A stretch of DNA of 64,000 bases from Endosaccharibacter trunci (GTDB lineage: Bacteria; Pseudomonadota; Alphaproteobacteria; Acetobacterales; Acetobacteraceae), in the NCBI GenBank assembly GCA_024515975.1, contig JAMSKV010000001.1:124001-188000 (forward strand), written 5' to 3'. The translations under genes and the position numbers were made by a program. A model generated the notes under the pieces. It worked only from the letters and a program-made list of their open reading frames with translations, was not told where the DNA came from and ran no database searches. The stretch's first letter is position 1; each line of letters opens with the position of its first letter. Of the stretch, positions 36,957 to 47,427 are shown one piece after another.

Positions 36957-38036
36957 TCAGGGGAGGGGACGTTCCGCCGGAGCCTGCTCCTGCAGCATGG
37001 CGTGGATGAAGCCGAGCTTGTCGCGCACAGGTTCGGAGATGATGAACGGATACAAATCCGGCAGCCCCATGGAGCGGTTCAGGCTGTTCATCGCGTAGAC
37101 CAGCGGCATCCATTGGCCGAGAATCTCGTCCATATGCGCCGCCTTGTAGGGATCGATCGCGACCTCGACCTCCAGATCGCTCGGATGTGGCACTTTCGGC
37201 CTCACGCCCATGCCGAAGGCGTTGGCGGTCTCGAGCGTGTCCATGATGTGCAGGTAGTGCGCCCAGGTCTCGGCGAAATCCTCCCAGGGATGCGAGGTGG
37301 CGTAGGCGGAGATGGTGCGCTCCTGCCAGTCCGGCGCCGGACCGTCCTGGTAGTGCTTCTGCAACGCCTCGGCATAATCGGCGCGTTCGTCGCCGAACAG
37401 GGCGCGGAACGCGTCCAGGCGGTTCTGGTCGCGCACCAGGCAATCCCACACCCAGTGCCCGACCTCGTGCCGGAAATGTCCCAGCAGGGTGCGATAGGTT
37501 TCGTGCATCTCGTGGCGCATCGCCTCGCGATGCGCGTCGTCGGCCTCGTCCAGGTTGATGGTGATCGCCCCGTCCTCGTGCCCGGTCAGCACCTTCGGCT
37601 GGCCCGGGATCGGATCGAGAATATCGAAGCAGAGGCCGTGATCCGGATCGTCGACACGGTTCGGCAAGGCCAGGCCGAGCCGGATCAGGGAATAGAACAT
37701 GCGATGCTTGGCCAGTTCGAGCTTGCGCCAGCGATCCGCCGCCGTTTGGTCTTCCAGGGGCGGGATCATGCGGTTGTGCCGGCAGCAGGCGCAGAACGTT
37801 TCCGGCGAATCGGCCGCCACCAGCCAGTTGCAGGCGTCCTGCTCCGCGTTGGCGCACAGGCGCATGGGTTTGTTCGGATCGGAAGCGCCCGAGGCCGTCC
37901 ATGCCTCACCGCTCTCGACCAGGGCGGACAGCATCTGCTCATGCGGCAGATAGCCGAGCCTGGCACCACACTGCTCGCAGGAACGGTTCTCGAAATAGAG
38001 CAGGTTGCCGCAGTTTTGGCAGTTGAAGAGCTTCAT
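36957..38036 (-). CDS. Zinc-ribbon putative metallopeptidase (DUF2248-like)
   Basis: This 359-residue protein begins with a zinc ribbon (Cys6, Cys9, Cys20, Cys23) and has more cysteine pairs near residues 61-85. A metalloprotease HEVGH motif lies at residues 190-194 (His190, Glu191, His194), with a downstream SHPWEDFAETWAHYLH segment that could supply the third ligand. It matches a conserved but poorly characterised bacterial family. Starting at 38036 places the first Cys at residue 6; a frame extension to 38063 is unlikely. It converges with the lactonase gene. Confidence 0.85.
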   Translation of the reverse strand: MKLFNCQNCGNLLYFENRSCEQCGARLGYLPHEQMLSALVESGEAWTASGASDPNKPMRLCANAEQDACNWLVAADSPETFCACCRHNRMIPPLEDQTAADRWRKLELAKHRMFYSLIRLGLALPNRVDDPDHGLCFDILDPIPGQPKVLTGHEDGAITINLDEADDAHREAMRHEMHETYRTLLGHFRHEVGHWVWDCLVRDQNRLDAFRALFGDERADYAEALQKHYQDGPAPDWQERTISAYATSHPWEDFAETWAHYLHIMDTLETANAFGMGVRPKVPHPSDLEVEVAIDPYKAAHMDEILGQWMPLVYAMNSLNRSMGLPDLYPFIISEPVRDKLGFIHAMLQEQAPAERPLP

Positions 38037-38285
38037 GGGACAGTTCCGGAAAAGAGAGCACACACGTCGTCGCGCACCCGGGGCCTGGGCGCGTTGTTCG
38101 GGATCGTTCGCCTCCGAAACAGAAACCGGCCGTCATGGTTGCGGCGCTGCATCAGGAATCGGCGCCTCGCAGGGCTGTGCTGCTGACGCGTCGAATGCCG
38201 CGCATCCTTTTCGGGTTCCGTTGCGTTGGAGCGACGACACACCATCGCTCCCACCCGCCGGAGCCAGCAGAAGGAGAAGACGCGC
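38037..38285. other. Divergent intergenic region
   Basis: This stretch separates the metallopeptidase gene from the CsbD-like gene and probably holds promoters for both. I looked for a GGAAC-type general-stress promoter motif in the + orientation and did not find a convincing one. Confidence 0.4.
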
Positions 38286-38537
38286 ATGGACGAGAACAAG
38301 ATCGAGGGCGTTGCGGAAGACGTTGTCGGCAAGCTTCAGGACGGTATGGGGGGCGCCCTTGGCGACAGCGCCATGCAGGCCAAGGGCAAGGCGCGCCAGT
38401 TCGCAGGTCAGGCGCAGAGCGCCTATGGCGACGCTCTGGATACGGTGCGCGACCTGACCGCCGACCAGCCGCTGATCGCCATCGGCGCCGCGCTCGGTCT
38501 TGGCTTCCTGGTCGGCGCTCTGGTCGCGCGTCGCTGA
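38286..38537 (+). CDS. CsbD-like stress protein with C-terminal membrane segment
   Basis: This 83-residue protein starts MDENKIEGVAEDVVGKLQD, matching CsbD-family sequences, with ALGDSAMQAKGKARQFAGQAQSAYG. The end is a glycine-rich hydrophobic helix (LIAIGAALGLGFLVGALVARR) like those of DUF883 proteins. An AAGGAGAAG ribosome site precedes the ATG. CsbD proteins are commonly stress-induced; the molecular function is unknown. A paralogue lies at 50913-51194. The DUF1328 gene follows 42 nt downstream. Confidence 0.85.
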   Translation: MDENKIEGVAEDVVGKLQDGMGGALGDSAMQAKGKARQFAGQAQSAYGDALDTVRDLTADQPLIAIGAALGLGFLVGALVARR

Positions 38538-38579
38538 TCGTCGACGCAATACGTTAACGTCTCTAAGGAGAAACGTCCC

Positions 38580-38753
38580 ATGCTGAAACTCGCGCTCCTG
38601 TTCCTGGTCATCTCGATCATCGCCGGCATCTTCGGCTTCGGCGGCCTCTCGGCCGCGACCGCCGGAATCGCCAAGATCCTGTTCTTCATCGCCATCGTCA
38701 TCTTCCTGATCTTCCTGATCCTGGGTCTGATGGCCGGAAAAGCGATTTTCTGA
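38580..38753 (+). CDS. DUF1328 (YtjA-like) small membrane protein
   Basis: This 57-residue protein consists of two hydrophobic helices ([19 protein letters not shown] and [19 protein letters not shown]) joined by [10 protein letters not shown], the DUF1328 pattern. AAGGAG (38565-38570) sits 9 nt before the ATG. Members are often found beside CsbD and other stress genes, as here. Function unknown; the inner membrane is the expected location. An intrinsic terminator follows. Confidence 0.9.
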   Translation: MLKLALLFLVISIIAGIFGFGGLSAATAGIAKILFFIAIVIFLIFLILGLMAGKAIF

Positions 38754-38783
38754 CCTCCCGATCGACAGCCGAAACGCAAGCGA

Positions 38784-38813
38784 GCCCCGGCACCGAAAGG
38801 CGCCGGGGTTTTC
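38784..38813 (+). terminator. Intrinsic terminator after the DUF1328 gene
   Basis: CCCCGGC (38785-38791) pairs with GCCGGGG (38802-38808), followed by TTTTCG. It closes the CsbD-DUF1328 pair and faces the end of the - strand DUF3147 gene. Confidence 0.8.
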
Positions 38814-38844
38814 GTTTGCCCGAACAGATCTCTGCAGAAACGCG

Positions 38845-39192
38845 CTACAGCCTGATGCCGAAACGCGCGCCGATCGTCACGGTGAGAAGGTAAAGCCCCA
38901 CCGTCAGCGCGCATCCGCCCAGCAGGGACAACCAGAACGGTACGCCCGCGCGCATCGCGGCCGGAATCACCAGGAACATCGGCAAGGACGGGATCACATA
39001 CCAGAAGGTCGCCGCGACATGCCGTTCCATGCGGACGGGATCGTGCGTCTCGATCCAGAGCCAGATCATCCCCAGCACCGACACCAGAGGCAGGGAGGCG
39101 ATCAGCGCGCCGAGCGCGGGCTGCTTCCTTGCCAGGGTGGACACCGTGGCGATCAGCACGGCCGAGATCGCCACCTTGGCGAGAAAGAACAT
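38845..39192 (-). CDS. DUF3147 family membrane protein
   Basis: This 115-residue protein has four hydrophobic segments. Typical DUF3147 features are KVAISAVLIATVSTLARK, GALIASLPLVSVLGMIWLW and FWYVIPSLPMFLVIPA. The start is only 13 nt downstream of the stop of the outer-membrane factor gene on the same strand, so it is probably the last gene of the RND efflux operon. Function is unknown. Confidence 0.8.
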   Translation of the reverse strand: MFFLAKVAISAVLIATVSTLARKQPALGALIASLPLVSVLGMIWLWIETHDPVRMERHVAATFWYVIPSLPMFLVIPAAMRAGVPFWLSLLGGCALTVGLYLLTVTIGARFGIRL

Positions 39193-39205
39193 CGGCGCCC
39201 GCCGA

Positions 39206-40771
39206 TCAGTTCTTGTCCGGGCTGATGAAGGAAGGCAGCAGCGGATTGTCGGTCTGCAATGCGGTCTTCGAGATCAGATCGCTCGTGCTCCAGCCCCCGC
39301 CCAGGGCGGTGATCAGCTGCACGCTGTCCACCATGCGGCTTTCCTGCACGCCCAAAGCCGTCTCCGCGTTGCTGAGCGCGGTTTCCTGGTTGGTGATCAC
39401 CGTCGTGTAGATCGCGGTGCCGGCGCGATACTGGTTCAGGGAGACCACCACCGCCTGGTTGGCGAGATCGACCGCTCGGGCCTGCGCATCGGCCTGCTCC
39501 GCCAGGATGCGCAGATTGGAGAGCTGGTCCTCGACGCCCTGCATCGCGGTCAGGACGGTCTGGCGGTAATTCGCCACCGCCTGATCGAAGGTCGCCCTGG
39601 CCGCGCGCACGTCCGCCGTGCGCAGACCGCCCTCGAACAGCGTCTCGGCCGCGCTCGCGGCGATGCTCCAGCTCCGGTTGGCGAGCTTGAACAGCGAGCC
39701 GATCGGGTCTCCGGCGTAGTCGGCCGTCGCGGACAGGGAGATGGTGGGGTAATACGCCGCGATCGCCACGCCGATCAGTGCGTTCTCCTCTTCCATGATC
39801 CGCTCCTGTTCGGCGATGTCGGGACGCCTCTGCAGCAGCAGGGAGGGGATCGTGACCGGGATCGCCGGGATCGTGGTCGGCAGCGCGCCGGGGGCGATGG
39901 TCAGTGCTGCGGGCGGCTCGCCGATCAGCACGGCGATGGCGTGTTCGTATTGCGCGCGCAGGATGCCCGCCGAAACCAGCTGCGCCTTGGTGCTGGCCAC
40001 CTGGGTTTCCGCCTGCAGCAGGTCGGACGGATCGGTGGTGCCGGCCGCGACCTGGTTGCGGTTGATTGCGGCGTTCTGCTCGTAATAGCTGACGAACTGC
40101 TTCAGCAGCGCGATCAGGCTGTCCTGGTAGAGCATCTCGAAATAATAGGTCGCCAGGCTGGTCTGTTCCGACAGCCGCGCGGCATCGAGGGTCGCCTGGC
40201 TCGCCTGTGCGCCGGACACGTTGGACTCCACCTGCCGGCGGATCCTGCCCCAGATATCCGGCTCCCAGTCCAGCGTGCCGGACAACTCGTAGCGGGTGAT
40301 GTCGCTCTCGCCCAGGCTGCGATTGCCGACGGTCGTGGCGCCGGTGGTCGGGATGCTGGAGGCCAGCGTGCTGGTGCCCTGGCCGGCGCCGCTGCGGGTG
40401 ATGCTGGGCGTCAGCGAGGCGCTGGGGAACAGGGAACTCCTGGCTTCGTCCACCAGCGCGCGGGCCTGCCGGAACGCGGCCTCGTCCGCCTTGATGGTCT
40501 GGTTAGAGATGTTCACGCGCTCCTCCAGCCGGTTCAGCTGAGGATCGTTGTAGATCTCCCACCAATGCCCTTTGGGCAGCTCGGCATAATGCGGATCGGC
40601 GAACGCCCAGCCGGGCGGCGGCGGAATCTCCTTGAACCGGGCCGACAGGATCGCATCCGGCTTGTGGTAGTCGGGCCCGACCATGCAAGCGGCGCAGGTG
40701 CCCGCCAGCAGAAGGGCGGACAGCCGGCCTGCCCGGAAGCCGTGCGGAACAACGCGGCGGAACATGCTCAT
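39206..40771 (-). CDS. RND efflux outer-membrane factor (OprM/NodT family lipoprotein)
   Basis: This 521-residue protein would form the trimeric outer-membrane channel for the adjacent RND pump. The N-terminal signal ends at CAAC, followed by MVGPDYHKPD, a typical start of lipidated family members. The two repeats of the channel family are recognisable, including WEPDIWGRIRRQVES and VAIAAYYPTISLSATADY. ATG 40771 overlaps the upstream pump gene stop (ATGA), so translation is coupled. The lipobox itself is atypical, with Cys at -3. Confidence 0.92.
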   Translation of the reverse strand: MSMFRRVVPHGFRAGRLSALLLAGTCAACMVGPDYHKPDAILSARFKEIPPPPGWAFADPHYAELPKGHWWEIYNDPQLNRLEERVNISNQTIKADEAAFRQARALVDEARSSLFPSASLTPSITRSGAGQGTSTLASSIPTTGATTVGNRSLGESDITRYELSGTLDWEPDIWGRIRRQVESNVSGAQASQATLDAARLSEQTSLATYYFEMLYQDSLIALLKQFVSYYEQNAAINRNQVAAGTTDPSDLLQAETQVASTKAQLVSAGILRAQYEHAIAVLIGEPPAALTIAPGALPTTIPAIPVTIPSLLLQRRPDIAEQERIMEEENALIGVAIAAYYPTISLSATADYAGDPIGSLFKLANRSWSIAASAAETLFEGGLRTADVRAARATFDQAVANYRQTVLTAMQGVEDQLSNLRILAEQADAQARAVDLANQAVVVSLNQYRAGTAIYTTVITNQETALSNAETALGVQESRMVDSVQLITALGGGWSTSDLISKTALQTDNPLLPSFISPDKN

Positions 40772-43700
40772 CCTGCGGCTGGGTCCTGTTGCAAGCGGCG
40801 GGAACGTCGCCATCCGCGACGGTTCCACCAATGCCGCATCCGGTCGAGATACAGGTACACGACCGGCGTGGTGTAGAGGGTCAGCGCCTGGCTCACGAGC
40901 AGGCCGCCGATCACGGACAGGCCCAGAGGCCGCCGCAGCTCGTTGCCGTAGCCGTTGCCGAGCACCAGAGGCAGCGCGCCCAGCGCCGCCGCGAACGAGG
41001 TCATCATGATCGGCCGGAACCGCATCCGGCAGGCCTGGAGGATCGAATCCCGCGGCGACATGCCGTGCTCGCGCTCCTGCACCAGGGCGAAATCCACCAG
41101 CAGGATCGCGTTCTTCTTCACGATGCCGATCAGCAGGACGATGCCGATCATCGCGATCAGGGTGAACTGCTGGCCGAACAGCTCCAGCGCCAGCAGAGCG
41201 CCCACCCCGGCCGAGGGCAGGGTGGACAGGATGGTCAGCGGATGGATGTAGCTCTCGTAGAGGATGCCGAGCGTGATGTAGACCGCCAGCAGCGCGCCCA
41301 GCAGCACCAGCGGATAGGACTGGTTGGCTTCGTCCAGCTCCTTGGCGTTGCCGGCGAACGAGCCATGGATGTTGGACGGAACATGCATCCGCAGCATGGT
41401 GTCCTCGATCGCCGCCTCGGCGGCGCTGAGCGAACCGCCGGCCGGGGTGTTGAACGACAGCGTGGCCGAGACGAAGCCGCCATCATGACTCACCTGCAGC
41501 GGCGTCGTGTCGGGCGTCAGCGTCGACAGGTTGATCAGCGGCACCATGGTTTCCATCGAGGACGACACGGCCGAGCCGTTCGACGCGCCCTTGCCGCCGG
41601 CCAGGCTGTTGCTGGCCGCGTTCTCCTGCGACTGCTTGGCCGCCGATTGCGCGTCGGTCCCGCTGCTGTCGCCGTTGGCGCTCACCGCGCCGGTGCCGCT
41701 GCTCGATACGTTCGTCGTGGCATTGCCCACTGCGGCAGCGCCGCTCGACCCGCCGGTGGAGCCAGAAGCGGTGTTGGAGCTGGCACTGCTCACCCGGATC
41801 AGGTTGGACGACGCGCTGCCGGTCGCCGTTCCGGCGGCCGCGCTCACATACATCTGCTGCATGATGTCGGGCGTCTGCTGGTAGCGCTGCGCCACCTCCA
41901 TCACGACGTGATACTGGTTGAGCGTGTTCATGATCACCGACGCGCTGCGCTGGCCGAACGCGTCGTAGAGCGTGTTGGACACCAGCTGCGGCGTGATCTG
42001 GTAGCGCGCCGCCGTGTCGCGATCGATATCGACGGTGATGGCGGACCCGCCCTGCGACACGTCCGAATCCACATCCACCAGTTCCGGGCGCTTCTTCAGC
42101 GCCGCCTCGATCAGCGGCGTCCATTTGTAGAGCAGCTGCGCGTCGTCCGACTGGAGCGAGAACTGATAGGCCGCGTTGCTTTCGCGCGCGCCCGCGCGCA
42201 CGTCCCCGGCCGAGAAGGCGAAGAAGCGCGCGCCGACCATGTTCTGCAGTTTCCTGCGCAGACGGGCGATGGTGTCGTCGATGGAATCGTGGCGGAGGCT
42301 CTTGTCCTTCAGCTGGATGAACACCTGCGCCTGGTTGGTCGATCGGCCGCCGGTGAATCCCACGGCGGACAGCACGTCCGGATCGGCGGTGAGCACTTTC
42401 TGAACGTAGACGAGCTTGTCGCGCATGTTCTGGAACGAGATGGTCTGCTCGCCCTCGATATGCGCGATCAGCAGGCCGTTATCCTCGGCAGGGAAGAACC
42501 CTTTCGGGATCTTGCTGAACAGCACCACGGTCAGGACGATGGTGAGCGGCAGGGTCAGCACCATCAGCCGCCGATGCCGCATCGCCCAGCCGAGCGACCG
42601 CTCGTAGCCATGCTGCATCCCGTTCAGGCCACGCTCGATCGTGGCCCCGGCCCATGCGAGGCGGCGCGCCCAGACGCTCTGTTTCGCCCGCGCCGCCTCC
42701 GCGTCGTGCTTCGCCTGCTCGGCGCTCACGCGCGGCTGCACGCGCAGGATCAGCGCGCACATCATCGGCGTCACGGTCAGCGCCAGCAGCAGGGACACGC
42801 TGATGGTAACGATCAGCGTCATCGCGAATTCGAAGAAGAACTTGCCGGCGATACCGGGGAGAAGAAGGATCGGCAGGAACACCGCGATCAGGGACACGGT
42901 GATGGACATCACTGTGAAGCCCACCTCGGACGCGCCGAGAAGCGCTGCCTCCAGACGACCCATGCCGTCTTCCATGTGGCGGGCGATGTTCTCCAGCACC
43001 ACGATCGCGTCGTCCACCACGAAGCCGGTGGCGATGGTCAGCGCCATGAGCGACAAATTGTCCAGGGCGAACCCCAGCAGATACATTGCGCCGAAGGTCG
43101 AGATGATCGAGACCGGCACGGCGACGGCCGGGATCAGCGTCGAGCGCAGCGTGCGCAGGAAGACCAGCACCACCAGCACCACCAGGACGATGGCGATGAT
43201 CAGCGTGAACTGGGTGTCCTTCACCGCGGCGCGGATGGTGGTGGAGCGGTCGAGCCCGATATGCAGCGCCACGTCGGCCGGCAACGCCGCTTCGAGCATC
43301 GGCAATTGCTGCTTGATGGCGTCGATCGTCTTGATGATGTTCGCATCGGCCTGCGGAAACACGATGCAGACGACAGAGGCCTCGCCGTTGAAATAGCCGG
43401 CGTTGCGGATATCCTCGACCCCGTCGGTCACCGTCGCGATCTGCGACAGGTTGATCGGCGCGCCGTTGCGGTAGCCGACCACGAGATCGCGGTAGTCCTC
43501 CGCCTTGCGCGCCTGGTCGTTGGTGTCGAGCTGATAGCGCGTCGGGCCGATATCGATGAAGCCCTTGGGCGTGTTGGCATTGGCCGATGCCAGGGCTGCA
43601 CGCACGTCCTCGAAGCCCAGCCCCTGCTGGAACATCGGCAGCGGATCGAGCTCGACGCGCACCGCCGGCAAGGCCGAGCCGCCGAGCTGGAAATTGCCGA

Positions 43701-44214
43701 CGCCCTTGATCTTGGAGAGCTGCTGCTGGAGATCGTTGGTGGCGATGTCGTAGAGCTGCGGCGCCGTCTTGGTCTTCGACGTCAGCGCCAGGATCATGAT
43801 CGGCTGCCCGGCCGGATTGAATTTCCGGAAGGTGGGGTTGGAGCGCAGCGAGGTCGGCAGATCCGCGCGCGCCGCCTGGATCGCCGCCTCGACCTCCTGC
43901 GCGGCCGCGTCGACATTCGTGCTGAGCGAGAATTCGATGGTGATGCGGGTCGAGTTCTGGTTGCTTTCCGACGTCATCTCGGTGACGCCGGCGATCGTGC
44001 CCAGATGCCGCTCCAGCGGCGTCGCCACCGTGGCGGCCACCTCGTCCGGCGAACCGCCCGGCTGCGTCGCCTGCACCTGGATCACGGGAAACGCCACGTT
44101 CGGCAGCGGCGCCACCGGCAGCTTGGTGTAGGCGAACGCTCCCGACAGGGCGAGCGCCACCGCCAGAAGCGTGGTCGCCACCGGGCGCAGAATGAAGGGA
44201 CGCGAGACGTTCAC
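40768..44214 (-). CDS. mdtC: RND multidrug efflux permease, MdtC-like
   Basis: This 1148-residue inner-membrane proton/drug antiporter starts at GTG 44214, overlapping the previous pump gene by GTGA. The RND layout is intact: [21 protein letters not shown] at the N-terminus, two porter regions, and transmembrane helix 4 motif [17 protein letters not shown]. It is about 110 residues longer than usual. The excess is a Ser/Gly/Ala-rich stretch at about residues 790-888, inserted between QMYVSAA and [11 protein letters not shown]. In AcrB that place is a docking-domain beta hairpin. It is predicted to pair with the MdtB-like subunit. Confidence 0.92.
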   Translation of the reverse strand: MNVSRPFILRPVATTLLAVALALSGAFAYTKLPVAPLPNVAFPVIQVQATQPGGSPDEVAATVATPLERHLGTIAGVTEMTSESNQNSTRITIEFSLSTNVDAAAQEVEAAIQAARADLPTSLRSNPTFRKFNPAGQPIMILALTSKTKTAPQLYDIATNDLQQQLSKIKGVGNFQLGGSALPAVRVELDPLPMFQQGLGFEDVRAALASANANTPKGFIDIGPTRYQLDTNDQARKAEDYRDLVVGYRNGAPINLSQIATVTDGVEDIRNAGYFNGEASVVCIVFPQADANIIKTIDAIKQQLPMLEAALPADVALHIGLDRSTTIRAAVKDTQFTLIIAIVLVVLVVLVFLRTLRSTLIPAVAVPVSIISTFGAMYLLGFALDNLSLMALTIATGFVVDDAIVVLENIARHMEDGMGRLEAALLGASEVGFTVMSITVSLIAVFLPILLLPGIAGKFFFEFAMTLIVTISVSLLLALTVTPMMCALILRVQPRVSAEQAKHDAEAARAKQSVWARRLAWAGATIERGLNGMQHGYERSLGWAMRHRRLMVLTLPLTIVLTVVLFSKIPKGFFPAEDNGLLIAHIEGEQTISFQNMRDKLVYVQKVLTADPDVLSAVGFTGGRSTNQAQVFIQLKDKSLRHDSIDDTIARLRRKLQNMVGARFFAFSAGDVRAGARESNAAYQFSLQSDDAQLLYKWTPLIEAALKKRPELVDVDSDVSQGGSAITVDIDRDTAARYQITPQLVSNTLYDAFGQRSASVIMNTLNQYHVVMEVAQRYQQTPDIMQQMYVSAAAGTATGSASSNLIRVSSASSNTASGSTGGSSGAAAVGNATTNVSSSGTGAVSANGDSSGTDAQSAAKQSQENAASNSLAGGKGASNGSAVSSSMETMVPLINLSTLTPDTTPLQVSHDGGFVSATLSFNTPAGGSLSAAEAAIEDTMLRMHVPSNIHGSFAGNAKELDEANQSYPLVLLGALLAVYITLGILYESYIHPLTILSTLPSAGVGALLALELFGQQFTLIAMIGIVLLIGIVKKNAILLVDFALVQEREHGMSPRDSILQACRMRFRPIMMTSFAAALGALPLVLGNGYGNELRRPLGLSVIGGLLVSQALTLYTTPVVYLYLDRMRHWWNRRGWRRSRRLQQDPAAG

Positions 44215-47200
44215 GGCGCGCCGGGTGCGGGCGCGTCGGGCAGGGGCGCGTCATGACGGTGGATCCAGCGCCGCGTGCGGCGGGACAGGCCGTCCATGAA
44301 CAGATAGATCACCGGGGTGGTGAACAAGGTCAGCAACTGGCTCACCGCGAGGCCGCCGACGATGGCGATGCCCAGCGGACGGCGCAGCTCGGAGCCGGTG
44401 CCGGTCCCCAGCATCAGCGGCAGGGCGCCGAATGCCGCCGCCAGGGTGGTCATCAGGATCGGACGGAAGCGCAGCAGGGCGGCCTGACGGATCGCCGCCA
44501 TCGGGGCCAACCCTTCCTCGCGCTCGGCCACCAGCGCGAAGTCGATCATCATGATCGCATTCTTCTTGACGATGCCGATCAGCAGCACGATGCCGATGAT
44601 GCCCATCACGTCCAGATCGGCGCCGGCGATCATCAGGGCCAGGATCGCACCGATGCCCGCGGAGGGCAGGGTGGACAGGATCGTCACCGGGTGGATGAAG
44701 CTCTCATAGAGCACGCCCAGCACGATATAGACCGCCGCCAGAGCCGCGATCACCAGGAACAGCTCGTTGCCCAGGCTGTCCTGGAACGCCGCCGCCGTGC
44801 CCTGGAACGCGGTGGAGAAGGTCTTGGGCAGGCCGATCCGCTTTTCCGCGTTCTCGATCGCCGTCACCGCCGGTCCGAGCGACGCGCCGGGTTTCAGATT
44901 GAACGAGACGGTGGTGGCCGGAAACTGGCCCAGATGCGAGATCAGCAGCGGCCCGGTGCCGAGACGCACCTGCGCCACCTGCGACAGCGGCACCAAACCG
45001 CCGGTCGCTTGGCGGCGCGCGCCCGTACTGGACGTGGAGGACGAGGAGGATGGGCCGGGAAGGTAGACCTGGTTCAGGCTGTTCAGGTCCTTCGCCAGGG
45101 AGGGCTGCACGTCGAGGATCACCCGGTACTGGTTGGTCTGGGTGTAGATCGTGCTGATCTGGCGCTGGCCGAAACTGTCGTAGAGCGCGTTGTCGACCGT
45201 CTGCGGCGTGATCGAGAAGCGCGCCCCGTTGGCGCGATCGAGGATCACGCCGGCGACCTTGCCGGAAGCCTGGAGATCCGCGGTCACGTCCGCGAGTTGC
45301 GGCAGGGCGCGCAGGCTGTCGAGAACCTTCGGCACCCAGACGGAGAACTCGTCGTAGTTCGGCGTCTCCAGCACGAACTGGTACTGGGTGGCCGAGACGG
45401 CGGTGTCGAGCGACAGATCCTGCACCGGCTGCATGAACAGCGAAATGCCCGGCACGTCCGCCACCTCGCCCTCCAGCCGGCGGATCACGCCCGATGCCGA
45501 CAGCGAGCGCTGGTCGCGCGGCTTGAGGTTGATCAGGAACCGGCCCTGATTCAACGTCATGTTGCTGCCGTCGACGCCGATGAACGAACTCAGGCTTTCC
45601 ACGTCCGGATCGGACAGGATCGCCTCGCCCAGCGCCTGCTGGTGCTTGCTCATCGCGTTCAGCGAGGTGTCCTGCGCCGCGACGGAGATGCCCTGGATGA
45701 CGCCGGTATCCTGAACCGGGAAGAAGCCTTTCGGGATCACCATCACCAGGAACACGGTCAGCGCCACGGTGGCGACGAACAGGACCAGCATCAGCGCCTG
45801 ATGACGCAGCACGCGGTCCAGGCCGCGCCCGTAGGCGGCGATCGTCCCGTTGATCGCCGCCTCGGACCAGCGCGACAGACGGCCGCCGGATTGCAGCGCG
45901 GCGCCTTCTGGATGGTGCGGCTGCTCGCGCAGCATCCGCGCGCACATCATCGGCACCAGCGTCAGCGACACGACAGCCGAGATCACGATCGTCACCGAGA
46001 GGGTGATGGCGAATTCGTGGAACAGCCGGCCGACCACGTCGCCCATGAACAGGAGCGGGATCAGCACCGCGATCAGCGACACGGTCAGCGAGACGATGGT
46101 GAAGCCGATCTGGCCGGCTCCCTTCAGCGCCGCCTGCATCCGCGTCTCGCCCATCTCGATGAAGCGGGCGATGTTCTCGATCATGACGATCGCGTCGTCG
46201 ACCACGAAGCCGGTGGCGATGGTGAGCGACATCAGCGACAGATTGTCGAGCGAGAACCCCAGCAGATACATCGCCGCCATGGTGCCGATCAGCGATAGCG
46301 GCACGCTCAGGCTCGGAATGATGGTCGCGGGAACGTTGCGCAGGAACACGAAGATCACCAGCACCACGAGCGCTATCGCCAGCAGCAGCTCGAACTCCAC
46401 ATCCGCCACCGAGGCGCGGATGGTGACGGTGCGGTCGGTCAGCGGCGTGATCTCGATGCCCGCTGGAATATCCTGGCGGAGGCGCGGCAGGATGCGCTTG
46501 ATGCTGTCCACCACGGCGATCACGTTGGCGCCCGGCTGGCGCTGCACGTTGAGCACGATCGCCGGAGTCTTGTTGGCCCAGGCGGCGAGCTGCGTGTTCT
46601 CCGGCCCGCTGGTGACGGTGGCGACGTCGCGCACGCGGACCGGCGCGCCATTGTTGTACGCGATCACCTGATTGGCCAGGATATCGGGCGCGGTGATCTG
46701 GCCGTTGATCTGCAGGGTGGTCGCATGCAGCGGGCCGTCGAACGTGCCGGTCGGCGCGTTCACGTTCACCGTACCGATGATGGTGCGCAGGTCGTCCAGC
46801 GCGATGCCGTAGGACGACAGCGCGCGCGTGTTCACGTTGACGCGGATCGCCTTGCGGTTGCCGCCGGTCAGCGTCACCAGGCCGACGCCGCTGATCTGGC
46901 TGATCTTCTGCGCCAGACGGGTATCGACGTAATCCTCGACGTCGGTCAGCTTCATGGTCTTCGACGTGACGCCGAGCGTCAGGATCGGCGTGTCGGCCGG
47001 GTTGACCTTGGCGTAGATCGGCGGCGCCGGCAGGTCGCTCGGCAGCAGCGAGTTGGCGGCGTTGATCGCGGCCTGCACCTCCTGCTGCGCCACGTTGATG
47101 TCCATCGACAGGCCGAACCGCAGCGTGATCATCGACGCGCCGGCCGAGGACTGGCTTTCCATCTGGTCCAGCCCCGGCATCTGCCCGAGCTGGTACTCCA

Positions 47201-47399
47201 GCGGCGCGGTGACGTAGGTGGTCATCACCTGCGGACCGGCGCCGGGATAGAAGGTCTGCACCTGGATGGTCGGATACTCGACCTGTGGCAGGGCGGCGAT
47301 CGGCAGGAAACGGAAGCCGAGCAGGCCCACCATCAGGATGGCCAGCATCAGCAGCGTGGTCGCGACCGGCCGCTCGATGAAGATGCGCGACGGGTTCAC
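44211..47399 (-). CDS. mdtB: RND multidrug efflux permease, MdtB-like
   Basis: This 1062-residue RND permease begins with GTG 47399 ([21 protein letters not shown]), 28 nt after the adaptor gene. It carries [19 protein letters not shown] in transmembrane helix 4 and [15 protein letters not shown] near the C-terminus. A short Ser-rich stretch ([13 protein letters not shown], about residues 780-800) sits between VYLPGP and [12 protein letters not shown], the same place as the large insertion in the partner. A frame extension to 47519 runs inside the adaptor tail and is unlikely. MdtB and MdtC homologues act as a heterotrimer in E. coli. Confidence 0.92.
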   Translation of the reverse strand: MNPSRIFIERPVATTLLMLAILMVGLLGFRFLPIAALPQVEYPTIQVQTFYPGAGPQVMTTYVTAPLEYQLGQMPGLDQMESQSSAGASMITLRFGLSMDINVAQQEVQAAINAANSLLPSDLPAPPIYAKVNPADTPILTLGVTSKTMKLTDVEDYVDTRLAQKISQISGVGLVTLTGGNRKAIRVNVNTRALSSYGIALDDLRTIIGTVNVNAPTGTFDGPLHATTLQINGQITAPDILANQVIAYNNGAPVRVRDVATVTSGPENTQLAAWANKTPAIVLNVQRQPGANVIAVVDSIKRILPRLRQDIPAGIEITPLTDRTVTIRASVADVEFELLLAIALVVLVIFVFLRNVPATIIPSLSVPLSLIGTMAAMYLLGFSLDNLSLMSLTIATGFVVDDAIVMIENIARFIEMGETRMQAALKGAGQIGFTIVSLTVSLIAVLIPLLFMGDVVGRLFHEFAITLSVTIVISAVVSLTLVPMMCARMLREQPHHPEGAALQSGGRLSRWSEAAINGTIAAYGRGLDRVLRHQALMLVLFVATVALTVFLVMVIPKGFFPVQDTGVIQGISVAAQDTSLNAMSKHQQALGEAILSDPDVESLSSFIGVDGSNMTLNQGRFLINLKPRDQRSLSASGVIRRLEGEVADVPGISLFMQPVQDLSLDTAVSATQYQFVLETPNYDEFSVWVPKVLDSLRALPQLADVTADLQASGKVAGVILDRANGARFSITPQTVDNALYDSFGQRQISTIYTQTNQYRVILDVQPSLAKDLNSLNQVYLPGPSSSSSTSSTGARRQATGGLVPLSQVAQVRLGTGPLLISHLGQFPATTVSFNLKPGASLGPAVTAIENAEKRIGLPKTFSTAFQGTAAAFQDSLGNELFLVIAALAAVYIVLGVLYESFIHPVTILSTLPSAGIGAILALMIAGADLDVMGIIGIVLLIGIVKKNAIMMIDFALVAEREEGLAPMAAIRQAALLRFRPILMTTLAAAFGALPLMLGTGTGSELRRPLGIAIVGGLAVSQLLTLFTTPVIYLFMDGLSRRTRRWIHRHDAPLPDAPAPGAP

Positions 47400-47427
47400 G
47401 GCGTGGTCCGTCCCCGGAACCGGCGTC

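Noticed and set aside
40789..44256. A long + strand frame opposite the MdtC-like gene
   Set aside because: It is an Arg/Gln/His-rich artefact of codon bias opposite a certain RND gene.
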